Origin: Halopenitus persicus
Lineage (GTDB): Archaea > Halobacteriota > Halobacteria > Halobacteriales > Haloferacaceae
DNA: 64,000 nucleotides
Reading direction: 5' to 3'
Assembly: GCF_900107205.1 (NCBI RefSeq)
Contig: NZ_FNPC01000003.1
Coordinates: forward strand, 310,001 to 374,000
This document shows positions 52,732-61,249 of this stretch, piece by piece; within the stretch, counting starts at the first letter, position 1, and each line of letters opens with the position of its first letter. Below the pieces are notes generated by a model, which searched no databases, was not told where the DNA came from, and saw nothing but the letters and a program-made list of their open reading frames with translations. The position numbers were made by a program, and so were the translations under genes.

Positions 52732-53727
52732 TCACCGCCGAAGCGTCCGATACCGCGCCCGATCACGCCGGCGTTCGAGCAAACGCGTGATCCCCTTTCC
52801 GGGACCGCCCTCGATCGGCCACCCCCGTGTTCGCCAGGCGGGCGGCTCCGGCGACACGGAGGGACACGAGCTCGAACACTCGCGGGCGGTCGGACACCGA
52901 CCCTTCGCGGCGCAGTGGGGAAGCATCGCCTCGCCCGTGTGGGCCAGGCGGAAGTGGCGACAGTCGGGTCGCATCGTGTCGTGGAACGAGCGCCAGCCCC
53001 TGCCGTAGACGCGCTCGGCCAGAACGAGCCGGCGGGTTTCGCGGTCCGGACCGGTCGCGGCGGCGGTCCGGAGATCGCTCGGGAGCCACGCGACCGTCCC
53101 CGACTCGGGGTCCACGCCCGTCTCGAAGTCGGTCAGGACGATGCCGGCCTCGATCGGGATCTCGCGTCTGAGGGCCGGTTCGAGCCGCGAGTCGGTCGCC
53201 TCGGTCGCGAGCCAGGTCTCGTCGAGGAGCCCGGCGTCGACGTCGTACTCGAGCTGGTCGGCAAGCGCCGCGGCGGCGCTCGCGTCGAGGTCCGGCTTGT
53301 TCTCGATCGCGACGATCCGGCGGACCCAGTCGGGATACGACCGCGTGCGTCGGATCTCGATCCGGCCGCCCGCGTCCGCGCTCGTACGCTCGTCGATCAG
53401 CCCGCGGTCGGCAGCCCGGTGGACCGCCTCGCGAACGTATCGCCAGGGATAGTCCGGTTCGGGAAGCGCGTCGCGGTACCACTCCCAGTCGGCCGGCGCT
53501 TCGCGGACGATCCCGAGCAGCTCGCGGTCGATCTCCCGATCGCCGAAGGCCCGGCGCCGGCGGAGGCCGTCGGGGTCCACCTCGACGACGACGGTGTCCC
53601 ACCGGCGCCGACGTGTGCCCACCTGGCGGCCGACGATCGCGGGCGTCGGGTCGCCGTCGGGACGCCAGGCCAGCTCGGCCCACCGGCAGACGAGCAGCTC
53701 GTAGCCGAACTCGGCGTCTGGAACCAC
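52732..53727 (-). CDS. DUF5787-type protein, nuclease-like with cysteine cluster
   Basis: About 331 residues, a haloarchaeal DUF5787-like protein of unknown function. Conserved-looking parts are VPDAEFGYELLVCRWAELAW, RQVGTRRRRWDTVVVEVDPD and EPDYPWRYVREAVHRAADRG. The segment RIVAIENKPDLDASAAAALA followed by LADQLEYDVDAGLLDETWLA reads like a PD-(D/E)xK nuclease core. The C-terminus holds a Cys/His cluster (CRHFRLAHTGEAMLPHC, GRCPTARECSSSCPS) that could bind zinc or Fe-S. The start is uncertain: the GTG at 53725-53727 is preferred because it lies just before the conserved region, while longer frames run into the vapB promoter. It is divergent from VapBC. Confidence 0.85.
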   Translation of the reverse strand: MVPDAEFGYELLVCRWAELAWRPDGDPTPAIVGRQVGTRRRRWDTVVVEVDPDGLRRRRAFGDREIDRELLGIVREAPADWEWYRDALPEPDYPWRYVREAVHRAADRGLIDERTSADAGGRIEIRRTRSYPDWVRRIVAIENKPDLDASAAAALADQLEYDVDAGLLDETWLATEATDSRLEPALRREIPIEAGIVLTDFETGVDPESGTVAWLPSDLRTAAATGPDRETRRLVLAERVYGRGWRSFHDTMRPDCRHFRLAHTGEAMLPHCAAKGRCPTARECSSSCPSVSPEPPAWRTRGWPIEGGPGKGITRLLERRRDRARYRTLRR

Positions 53728-53844
53728 GCTTCGGCGTGGGGCGCGCTCGTACAAAACGGTACGGCCGTGGGGCAGTCTCCCGGACCGGTGTTCATCGTCA
53801 ATAGCGAGGACGACGTGCTCTCGACCATTAGTAATGATATCTCC

Positions 53845-53865
53845 GTAATACATTTGAGGTATTAC
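53845..53865. promoter_or_regulatory. Inverted repeat upstream of vapB, candidate operator
   Basis: gtaatac (53845-53851) and gtattac (53859-53865) are perfect 7-bp reverse complements around a 7-base spacer, 23-43 nt upstream of the vapB ATG and over the expected TATA region. AbrB-type antitoxins normally autoregulate by binding such palindromes. A related gtaatg lies at 53831. Confidence 0.6.
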
Positions 53866-53887
53866 TCCGTAGTCGTGTGTGAGAACG

Positions 53888-54175
53888 ATGCCACGCGTCA
53901 CGACCAAGGGCCAAGTCACGATTCCGAAGGAGATCCGGGAGGCGCTCGGGATCGAACCCGGGGATGCGGTCGAATTCGAGCGGACCGAATCCGGCTACGA
54001 GCTGCGAAAGGAGGAACCCACGACGGCGGACGGTGACGATCCCTTCGAGAAATACCGCGGGAGCGCGGCCGTCGAGGAAACGATGCCCGAGCGAATGCGA
54101 CGGCTCAGAGGCGAGTATCCACGTGACGTGGGGGAGGAGACGGAGGATGACGGCGATTCGGGGGCCGAGGCGTGA
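53888..54175 (+). CDS. vapB: AbrB/MazE-type antitoxin (VapB)
   Basis: A 95-residue antitoxin. The swapped-hairpin AbrB DNA-binding domain is clear: MPRVTTKGQVTIPKEIREAL, GIEPGDAVEFERTESGYELR (1-42). The C-terminal half is the disordered, charged toxin-neutralising part (DPFEKYRGSAAVEETMPERM). The ATG at 53888 begins exactly at the domain; an upstream GTG would add three residues. The stop overlaps the vapC GTG by four bases. A palindrome upstream suggests autoregulation. Confidence 0.93.
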   Translation: MPRVTTKGQVTIPKEIREALGIEPGDAVEFERTESGYELRKEEPTTADGDDPFEKYRGSAAVEETMPERMRRLRGEYPRDVGEETEDDGDSGAEA

Positions 54176-54651
54176 CGACGGCGGTCGATACGAACGCGCT
54201 TCTCGCACTTCTATATGAAGATACGCACGCGGATGCGAGTGAAGCTGCCCTCCGGCGCGCCTATCAGCAGGGACGAGTCGTCACCACGCCGATCGTCTAC
54301 GCCGAGCTCTCGGCGGACGGTCACTTCGACACGGCTGGCGAACGGGATTCGTTTCTGGAGGATCTCAGCATCCAGCTCGTTGAGCCGTCACGGACCGCTC
54401 TCTTCGAGGCCGGGGAGAGTTTCCGGCGATACACGGATCGACGGCCGGATACGCTTCAGTGTCCCTCCTGTGGGACGAAACAGGCGGTACGATGCGAAGC
54501 CTGTGATGGGGAGCTCTCTCATCGACGGCATATCGCGGCCGATTTCCTCATCGGCGGACACGCGACCGCCGACGCCGATGCACTCGTCAGTTTTGACGGT
54601 GGATTCTACAGGACGTACTTCCCATCGCTGTCCATCCGTCCAGATCTTTGA
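54172..54651 (+). CDS. vapC: VapC-type PIN-domain toxin with inserted zinc ribbon
   Basis: A 159-residue PIN ribonuclease. Acidic active-site residues are in AVDTNALLALLYED (Asp6), PIVYAELSADG (Glu), RHIAADFLIGGHA (Asp) and LVSFDGGFYRTYFP (Asp). Between the third helix and the C-terminal acidic site lies QCPSCGTKQAVRCEACDG, a Cys4 zinc ribbon (C-x2-C-x7-C-x2-C) not part of the basic PIN fold. VapC toxins usually cleave tRNA or rRNA; the ribbon may help bind RNA or the antitoxin. The GTG start overlaps the vapB stop (GTGA). Confidence 0.93.
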   Translation: MTTAVDTNALLALLYEDTHADASEAALRRAYQQGRVVTTPIVYAELSADGHFDTAGERDSFLEDLSIQLVEPSRTALFEAGESFRRYTDRRPDTLQCPSCGTKQAVRCEACDGELSHRRHIAADFLIGGHATADADALVSFDGGFYRTYFPSLSIRPDL

Positions 54652-54680
54652 GACACGGTAGGGGACGGAGTAGGGGGAGC

Positions 54681-54755
54681 GACACGACTCGCCCCGTGGT
54701 GGCGTGACACGACTCGCCCCGTGGCGGCGTGACACGACTCGCCCCGTGGCGGCGT
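54681..54755. repeat. 25-bp tandem repeat, three units
   Basis: Units begin at 54681, 54706 and 54731, each opening with gacacgactcgccccgtgg. Units 2 and 3 are identical; unit 1 differs by one base. A partial fourth start follows (gactcggg). It lies between the VapC stop and the Dam methylase promoter. Confidence 0.92.
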
Positions 54756-54803
54756 GACTCGGGTGATTCACCCAACGGCTCAAGCGCGGGGAGTCTCCTT
54801 GCT

Positions 54804-54811
54804 CTTTATAA
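54804..54811 (+). promoter_or_regulatory. TATA box of the Dam methylase gene
   Basis: CTTTATAA, 32-39 nt upstream of the ATG at 54843, giving a predicted leader of about 5-10 nt. Confidence 0.6.
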
Positions 54812-54842
54812 CCTTGGCACGAGGAGTACCGCGCGAACACGA

Positions 54843-55769
54843 ATGGCGAAGCCCGTGTTGAAGTGGGCCGGCGGGAAACGGCAGCTCCTCGAGGCGATCT
54901 ACCGACGGTTCCCGACCGACTACGACCGGTATCACGAGCCCTTCCTCGGCGGCGGCGCGGTCTTCTTCGACCTCGAGCCCGCGGACGCGACGATCAACGA
55001 CACGAACCCGCGGCTCGTCAACTTCTACGAGCAGGTCCGGGACGCGCCGGCGGCGCTGATCGACCGCCTCGAGTCGTTCGACGACCCGGAGGCCGACCCC
55101 GACCCCGACCTGGCGTTCGCCGAGGAGACGCCGCGAGGGTCGACCGTCGACGCCTACTACTACCAGCAGCGCGCCCGGTTCAACAGGCGCCCCTATGGAG
55201 AGTCGTTCGACGAGCTCGAGGAGGCCGCGCTGTTGGCCTACCTCAACCGAACCTGCTACAACGGGCTCTACCGCGAGAACGCGGACGGCGGGTTCAACGT
55301 CCCCATCGGCCGGTACGCCGACCCCGACTGGGTGCAGGCCGACCGGATCCGCGAGGCCAGCCGCGTGCTACAGGGGGCGACGATCCACAACCGCGACTTC
55401 GAGTACGTCCGGGAGGCCGCGGCACCGGGCGATCTGGTCTACGTCGATCCGCCCTACGAGCCGATGAGCCCGACCGCGAACTTCACCGACTACAGCGCGG
55501 ACGGGTTCGACCGCGAGGACCAGGAGCGGTTGATCGACCTCGTCACGGAGCTGGCCGACGCCGGGGTCTCGGTCGTCGTCTCCAACAGCGGCGTGACCGC
55601 CGACCGCTACCTCGAGGCGGGGCTCGACGTCGACCTCGAGGGCGCGACGCGGGCGATAAACAGCGACGCGAGCAACCGGGACGAGGTCGACGAGATCATC
55701 GCGACGACCGTGCCCGACGAGCGGCGGCGCGGTGCGACCCAGACCGGGCTGGGCGAGTTCTCGGAGTGA
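54843..55769 (+). CDS. Dam-family (D12 class) DNA adenine methylase with C-terminal PIP-like motif
   Basis: A 308-residue N6-adenine DNA methyltransferase of the Dam/DpnM type. The SAM motifs are VLKWAGGKRQLLEAI (about 5-19) and YHEPFLGGGAVFFDLEPADA; the catalytic motif is VYVDPPYEPMSPTANFTDYS with DPPY at 202-205. Family members usually methylate GATC or a related site. No restriction endonuclease adjoins, so it is an orphan. The last nine residues, QTGLGEFSE (300-308), match Q-x-x-L-x-x-F, a PCNA-interacting peptide like the polymerase's QASLGEF. The ATG at 54843 follows a TATA box; longer upstream frames cross the repeat array. Confidence 0.94.
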   Translation: MAKPVLKWAGGKRQLLEAIYRRFPTDYDRYHEPFLGGGAVFFDLEPADATINDTNPRLVNFYEQVRDAPAALIDRLESFDDPEADPDPDLAFAEETPRGSTVDAYYYQQRARFNRRPYGESFDELEEAALLAYLNRTCYNGLYRENADGGFNVPIGRYADPDWVQADRIREASRVLQGATIHNRDFEYVREAAAPGDLVYVDPPYEPMSPTANFTDYSADGFDREDQERLIDLVTELADAGVSVVVSNSGVTADRYLEAGLDVDLEGATRAINSDASNRDEVDEIIATTVPDERRRGATQTGLGEFSE

Positions 55770-55794
55770 CCGGAGCGACGGTCCCGTCGCCGCG

Positions 55795-58365
55795 TCACTC
55801 CTCGGACGTCGACTCACCGTCGCGAGCTGCCGGCCCGGACCCACCGTCGGCCGGCAGCTCCTCCCTCGGCGTTTCGACGTCGACCCCGGTGAACTCGAAC
55901 CGCGCGCCGCCGGAGTCGGCGTCGACGACCCGGACGTTCCAGCCGTGTGCCGTCGCGATCTCCCGGACGATCGAGAGGCCGAATCCGGTTCCGTCGTCCG
56001 CCGTCGAATGCCCGGCTTCGAAGACGTGGTCACGTTCGGTTTCGGGGATCCCGGGGCCGTCGTCGGCGACGTAGAAGCCGTCGCCGTCCGGCAGCACTCC
56101 GACCGTGATGGTCACGTCCCGGCCGCCGTGTTCGACCGCGTTGCGAAAGAGGTTCTCCAGCAGCTGCGTGACCCGACTCCGGTCCGCACGGACGACCGCA
56201 TCGGTCCGGACCGACAGGTCGGCGGCGGCCGTCTCGACGGTGGCCCAGCAGTCCCGACAGCAGTCGGCGAGCGCGACGGACTCGGTCCCGGTGATCGCCT
56301 CGCCCTGCCGCGCGAGCGTCAGGAGGTCCGTGATGAGCGCGTCCATCCGGTCGAGCGAGCGCTCGATCGCCGCCAGGTGGTTCCGCCGATCGTCGTCCTC
56401 CCGCCGATCGTCGCCCGTGTCGCCGTCCGCCTCGTCCGCGGTCGCGTCGGATTCGTCAGCCTCCATCGCGAGGTCGAGCCGGCCGATCGCGACGTTGAGG
56501 GGGTTCCGGAGGTCGTGGCTCACGATGCTCGCGAAGCGTTCGAGCCGCTCGTTGCGGTCGCGAAGCTCCGCGGTCGACCGACGGCGCTCCAGCTCGTAGC
56601 TCGTCCACTTCGTCAGCAGCCGCACCATCGACCGCTCGGTCTCCGAGAAGGGGCGGTCCCGCGCGTTCGTCGCGGCGAAACAGAGCGTCCCGTACAGCTC
56701 GCCGTCGACGATGACCTTCCCGCCGACGTACGACCCAAGGTCGAAGCGCTCGTAGGCCGGGTCCCCCTCCCACCCGGACGCGACCGCGTCGCGGATGGCG
56801 AGGAGGTCCGGCGTCTCGATCGTCTTCCGGCAGTACGCCTCCGAGAGCGGACACGACTCGCCCGGCTGCAGCTCCGGATGGGTCCCGTGAGCACGGACGA
56901 CCGTCTGTCGCCGATCGTCGGGCGGGGGGCCCGCAACCACGTCATCGACGTCCACGGTTGCATCGTCGGCGGCCACGATCGTTTCGTCGGTCGTCGCGAC
57001 CGGTCCGTCGGCGTCAGCCACCGTCTCGTCGGCCTCCGCAGCCGCGTCCGCGTCGCCCAGGGCCGAGGCGCTTTCGGCGGCGTCGATCCGCGTCAGGAAT
57101 CCGTACGGAAGGTCGAGTTCCGCACAGCCGATCGCGAGCAGGCGGTCGATCTTCTCCTCGAAGCTGGAGTCGGGATCGGTGGTCACGTCGTAGAGGCCCT
57201 GCAGGAACTCCGAGAGCGTCTCCAGCTCCCGCTCGCGCCGCTTCCGGTCGGTGATGTCGGTGATCGCGCCCGGGAACCGCGTCGGGGTGCCGTCCGCGTC
57301 GCACTCGACGTGCCCGCGGGCCACGACCCACCGGATCTCGCCGTCGGCGTTCCGAACGCGGTACTCCGCCTCGAACGGGCCGCAGTCGTTCAGCGCCTCC
57401 TCGACCGCGTGCTCGAGGGCCGGCCGGTCGTTCTCGTGGACCGCCTCGAGGAACCGCTCGATCGGCACGCCCGCGGCGGCTGCCTCGGGATCGATCCCGA
57501 AGAGGTCAGCGAACGCCGCTCCAGCGACGATCTCGTTCGATTCGACGTCCCACTCCCAGGTTCCCACGGCGCCCGCCTCGATGGCGGCCTCCAACTGCGC
57601 CGTCGCCCGCCGGAGTTCCGTCTCGCGTTCGTGTTGGTCGGTGACGTCCTGGATGTAGCCGCGTATCGTGCCCTCGTCGTCGACGACCTCGCCGCGCGTT
57701 CTGACCCACCGGATCTCGCCGTCGGCGTCGATCAGACGGGCGCGGAGGTCGTAGCCGTCACCGGCCTCGAGCGCCGTCTCGACGGCCGACCGAACCGTCT
57801 CACGGTCCGCCGGGTGGAAGAACTCGATCGCCTCCTCGAGCGTCGGTTCGAAGTCGTCCTCGACGCCGTGGATCCGGCGCGTCCCCGCCGTCCAGACGAC
57901 CGTTCCGTCGGCGCCGACCTCCCAGGCCCCGAGGTCGCCGAGGCGCTCGGCCTCGGTGAAGAAGTCACGGACCCGTTCGAGGGACTGCTCGCGCTCCTTT
58001 CGGTCGGTGACGTCGCGGGCGATCCCGACGGCTCGCCGCCGGCCGCTCTCCGGGTCCGGCTCGGCGTAGACGTCGCTCCCGATCCAGCGAACCTCCCCGT
58101 CGACGCGGATCCGGTACTCGATCGAGTCCTCGTCGATCTCCCCGGAGAGGATCCGCCGGACCGACCGCTCGAAGGCGTCGACGTCCGTCGGGTGGACGAC
58201 GTGCTCCCGGAACGACTCCCAGGTCGGGATCGTCGCGTCGGCGACTCCGAAGAGGTGCTCGAGGTCGCCGACGTGGGTGACCGCGCCCGAGTCGGCGTCG
58301 ATCTCGAAGAGCACCGAATCGGTCCGCTCCAATGCGAGCTCGAGTCGGTCGTCCGACGGCATCAT
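55795..58365 (-). CDS. Soluble PAS/GAF sensor histidine kinase
   Basis: An 856-residue cytosolic kinase with no membrane segments. Three PAS domains occupy about 10-120 (VEHLFGVADATIPT-like core and GIARDVTDRKE), 130-245 and 250-380 (FPGAITDITDRKRRE). A GAF-type domain follows at about 390-590 (YGFLTRIDAAESASALGDAD with a variable insert, and GGKVIVDGELYGTLCFAATN). The dimerisation helix has the phospho-acceptor H-box FASIVSHDLRNPLNVAIGRL, and the ATPase domain shows NLFRNAVEHGG, YVADDGPGIPETERDHVF and GTGFGLSIVREIA. Ligands and the partner regulator are not evident. The ATG at 58363-58365 is the outermost of two adjacent ATGs. Confidence 0.94.
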   Translation of the reverse strand: MMPSDDRLELALERTDSVLFEIDADSGAVTHVGDLEHLFGVADATIPTWESFREHVVHPTDVDAFERSVRRILSGEIDEDSIEYRIRVDGEVRWIGSDVYAEPDPESGRRRAVGIARDVTDRKEREQSLERVRDFFTEAERLGDLGAWEVGADGTVVWTAGTRRIHGVEDDFEPTLEEAIEFFHPADRETVRSAVETALEAGDGYDLRARLIDADGEIRWVRTRGEVVDDEGTIRGYIQDVTDQHERETELRRATAQLEAAIEAGAVGTWEWDVESNEIVAGAAFADLFGIDPEAAAAGVPIERFLEAVHENDRPALEHAVEEALNDCGPFEAEYRVRNADGEIRWVVARGHVECDADGTPTRFPGAITDITDRKRRERELETLSEFLQGLYDVTTDPDSSFEEKIDRLLAIGCAELDLPYGFLTRIDAAESASALGDADAAAEADETVADADGPVATTDETIVAADDATVDVDDVVAGPPPDDRRQTVVRAHGTHPELQPGESCPLSEAYCRKTIETPDLLAIRDAVASGWEGDPAYERFDLGSYVGGKVIVDGELYGTLCFAATNARDRPFSETERSMVRLLTKWTSYELERRRSTAELRDRNERLERFASIVSHDLRNPLNVAIGRLDLAMEADESDATADEADGDTGDDRREDDDRRNHLAAIERSLDRMDALITDLLTLARQGEAITGTESVALADCCRDCWATVETAAADLSVRTDAVVRADRSRVTQLLENLFRNAVEHGGRDVTITVGVLPDGDGFYVADDGPGIPETERDHVFEAGHSTADDGTGFGLSIVREIATAHGWNVRVVDADSGGARFEFTGVDVETPREELPADGGSGPAARDGESTSEE

Positions 58366-58584
58366 AGATGGCCGGTCATACGGATCGTTTCGGCGGTAGT
58401 CCTAATAAGTATATGAGTGTTGATCACATCATCGGTGCGCGACTTCACGGTTCCTTTCCGATCGCCTCTCACGGTCCCGACCTGGCCGTCCCTCACGGTT
58501 CCTTTCCCACCGTTTCTCACGACCGCTTTCCGGCCCGGATCACGCTGCCGGAACGCCTAAGTCGATGTCACCGTACCGTCACGT

Positions 58585-59586
58585 ATGGCCCTCCACGCCC
58601 TGCAGAACGTCGACGACGCCCTCGAGGCGACTCGATCGTTTCTGTTCCCCCCACGTCTCGGTCGCTGGCTGAAGCTCGCCCTCATCGCGTTCTTCGTCGG
58701 CGGCGGATCCGGACTCCCGACCGCACAGTTCAACGCCGGAAGCAGCATCCCCGGACCGTCGGATCCGCCGTCATCGGCGCCGCCCGGGGACCTCCCGACG
58801 TCGATCCCCGATGACGTGCTCCCGTTGCTCGTCGCTGGGGCCATCCTCGTGGTCCTGGTCTGGATCGTGCTCGGCGTCATCGGGGCGACGATGGAGTTCG
58901 TCCTGATCGAGTCGCTCCGGCAGCGACGCGTCGCGCTTCGGGAGTATATCGGCGACCGCTGGCGACAGGGACTCCGTCTGTTCGGGTTCCGGGTCCTGAT
59001 CGGGCTTCCGATCGCGGCGCTGTTCATCGGCTGGGTCGGGCTGTTCATCGCCTCCCTGGCCGGCGTCATCGACCCGGTGATCGCCTTCCCGACGTTCCTG
59101 GTCGGACTGGCCGCTCTGATCCTCCTCGGGATCCTGTTCGCGATCGTTGACACGCTCACCACCGTCTTCGTCGTCCCGATCATGATCGCCGACGACGGCG
59201 GCGTGCTCGCCGCCTGGCGCCGGCTGTGGGCGTCGATCCGGGTCGCCTGGAAGCAGTACCTCGCGTACCTCCTGGTGGCCGGCCTCCTGGGGATCGCGGC
59301 CGGCCTGCTCGGCTCGATCGTCACCGGCGTGGTGGCGATCGGACTGCTCCTCCCGGTGGCCGTGCTCGCGGCGGTCGTCTACGCCACCGTCACGTTCGCC
59401 TCCACGATCGGCACGGTCATCCTGGCCCTCCTCGTCGTCGTGTTCCTCGCGGCGGTGTTCGTGGTCTGGCTGCTCGTGCAGGCCGCCGTCGTGACGTATC
59501 TCCGGTATTACGCGCTGTTGGTGCTCGGCGACGTCGAGCCGTCGCTGGACCTCATCCCCGACCAGCGCGCCGCGATCCGCACGTAG
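58585..59586 (+). CDS. DUF7544-like integral membrane protein
   Basis: A 333-residue membrane protein of a haloarchaeal family I recall as DUF7544; function unknown. It starts MALHALQNVDDALEATRSFL, PPRLGRWLKLALIAFFVG, then has about six to seven hydrophobic segments, with cytoplasmic-looking loops such as ESLRQRRVALREYIGDRWRQ and VLAAWRRLWASIRVAWKQYL. The last loop ends LGDVEPSLDLIPDQRAAIRT. The upstream gap to the kinase contains two copies of cacggttcctttcc (58446 and 58494). No partner is obvious; it is divergent from the histidine kinase. Confidence 0.82.
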   Translation: MALHALQNVDDALEATRSFLFPPRLGRWLKLALIAFFVGGGSGLPTAQFNAGSSIPGPSDPPSSAPPGDLPTSIPDDVLPLLVAGAILVVLVWIVLGVIGATMEFVLIESLRQRRVALREYIGDRWRQGLRLFGFRVLIGLPIAALFIGWVGLFIASLAGVIDPVIAFPTFLVGLAALILLGILFAIVDTLTTVFVVPIMIADDGGVLAAWRRLWASIRVAWKQYLAYLLVAGLLGIAAGLLGSIVTGVVAIGLLLPVAVLAAVVYATVTFASTIGTVILALLVVVFLAAVFVVWLLVQAAVVTYLRYYALLVLGDVEPSLDLIPDQRAAIRT

Positions 59587-59846
59587 TCGGCTAGGGGCGG
59601 TCGTTCGGATCCCCTCGAGCGGATCGCCGCCCATCTCGCCCGAAACGACTGCGGGGACGACCGCCGAGTACTGTCCGGTGAACCGAAACCGGGTTCCCGG
59701 CCGAAGGACGTCTCCCGGAACGATCGTCACGTTCGCTGGCCCGAATCGGCATCGATCGGGCCGGCGGTGCGGTGCAGCGAATTCGCCGAATCCGAATCTT
59801 CCTCCACCCGGGGAGCTTTTTTGTAGCCGAGAGAGCATACTGACGT

Positions 59847-61166
59847 ATGGATCGGCGGCGATTTCTCGCTGCGGTAACGGGCACGTTCGGCGGTCTCGCA
59901 GGGTGTACTGCCCCCTCGTCGAGGACGACCACGACCGCCGACCGGACGTCCACGGATACCGGAACGACGGCCGCACCCGCCCTCCCCTCGACCGTGGGGC
60001 TCGACACGGTTGCGAGCGGTTTGCGCGTGCCGCTGGATATGGCCATCGTCCCGAACGCCGCCCTCCAGTACGTTGCCGAGCAGCGCGGGCTGATCCGCGT
60101 TCTGGAAAACGGCGACCTTCGGTCCGAGCCGTTGCTGGACTTGCGCGAGACGGTCGTGACCGGCTACGAGATGGGCCTTCTCGGCATCGCACTCCACCCG
60201 GAGTTCGAGACCGATCGCCGGCTGTTCGTACGCTACTCGGCCCCGCCACGGGAGGGGACGCCGTCGGAATACAGCCACACCTTCGTCCTCGCCGAGGTCC
60301 GGGTTACGGAGGACGGGCGCGGCGTCCGACCCGGTTCCGAACGAACCGTCCTCACCATCCCCGAACCGCAAGCGAACCACAACGCTGGCTCCATCGTCTT
60401 CGGTCCGGACGGATACCTCTACGTCGGGGTCGGCGACGGTGGCGCAGGTGGGGACCGGGGACGCGGCCACGTCGCCGACTGGTACGACGCGGTTCCGGGC
60501 GGCAACGGTCAGGACGTGGCCGCCAATCTTCTCGGAAGCATTCTCCGGATCGACGTTGACGGCAGCCGAGGCGAGCAGGCCTACGCGATCCCGAACGATA
60601 ACCCGTTGGTCGGGGAGCCGGGGCTTGACGAGCACTTCGCGTGGGGATTCCGGAACCCGTGGCGGCTCGCCGTCGACGGTGCTGACCTCTACGCGGGGGA
60701 CGTAGGTCAGAGCCGGTTTGAGGAGATCGATCGGGTCCGGAAGGGCGGTAATTACGGGTGGAACGTGAGGGAGGGGACCCACTGCTACGAGGCGGACGGC
60801 TGTCCCGACGCCACGCCGCCGAGCGTCAGGGGTGGCGAACCGCTCCTGTCGCCGGTCGTCGAGTATCCCCACGAAGGGGGCGCCGTGAGCGGCGTCTCGG
60901 TCATCACGGGCAACGTCTACCGCGGCCAAGCGCTGCCCGGACTTCGTGGGCGGTTCGTGTTCGGCGACCTCCGCGCGACGGGGCGACTGTTCGTCGCAAC
61001 GCCCCGAAGCGAGGGGTTGTGGCCGGTCCAGCCGCTTCCCGTCGCGGACGACGATGCCGGGAAGCTGAGCCGAATCTTCTCGTTCCAGCGTCACGGCGGC
61101 GAGATGTACGTCCTGGGCAGCGGTGACGGCGGCGGCGGCGTGCATCGCCTCCGGCCAGCCACCTAG
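59847..61166 (+). CDS. PQQ-dependent sugar dehydrogenase-like (soluble aldose dehydrogenase) lipoprotein
   Basis: A 439-residue six-bladed beta-propeller dehydrogenase of the GDH-B/HHIP-like family. The Tat signal MDRRRFLAAVTGTFGGLAGC ends in a lipobox. Family motifs are MGLLGIALHPEFETDRRLFV, QANHNAGSIVFGPDGYLYVG, VGDGGAGGDRG, HFAWGFRNPWRLAVDGADLY, AGDVGQSRFEEIDRVRKGGN and GNYGWNVREG. It would oxidise aldoses outside the cell if PQQ is available. About 28 Thr-rich residues form the linker to the anchor. A hairpin-like element follows the stop. Base use is slightly less GC-biased than its neighbours. Confidence 0.92.
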   Translation: MDRRRFLAAVTGTFGGLAGCTAPSSRTTTTADRTSTDTGTTAAPALPSTVGLDTVASGLRVPLDMAIVPNAALQYVAEQRGLIRVLENGDLRSEPLLDLRETVVTGYEMGLLGIALHPEFETDRRLFVRYSAPPREGTPSEYSHTFVLAEVRVTEDGRGVRPGSERTVLTIPEPQANHNAGSIVFGPDGYLYVGVGDGGAGGDRGRGHVADWYDAVPGGNGQDVAANLLGSILRIDVDGSRGEQAYAIPNDNPLVGEPGLDEHFAWGFRNPWRLAVDGADLYAGDVGQSRFEEIDRVRKGGNYGWNVREGTHCYEADGCPDATPPSVRGGEPLLSPVVEYPHEGGAVSGVSVITGNVYRGQALPGLRGRFVFGDLRATGRLFVATPRSEGLWPVQPLPVADDDAGKLSRIFSFQRHGGEMYVLGSGDGGGGVHRLRPAT

Positions 61167-61170
61167 CCTT

Positions 61171-61208
61171 TGCCCTCCGCTCCGTGCTTCAGGGCGGGGC
61201 GGATGTCA
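61171..61208. mobile_element. Hairpin-like remnant, possible IS200/IS605-type right end
   Basis: Just after the sugar dehydrogenase stop is tgccctccgctccgtgcttc then agggcggggcggatgtca. The arms gccct/agggc bracket a GC-rich loop, and the ending ggatgtca resembles, from memory, right ends of IS1341/TnpB-type elements. No transposase or TnpB is present. It may be chance or a decayed end. Confidence 0.35.
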
Positions 61209-61249
61209 GTACCGTTCCTGTACCCGTGGGGCCCGCACGTATCGGGACG

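Noticed and set aside
54843-55769. Restriction-modification system
   Set aside because: No endonuclease gene adjoins; the DUF5787 protein is nuclease-like but is separated by VapBC and oriented oppositely, so pairing is unsupported.
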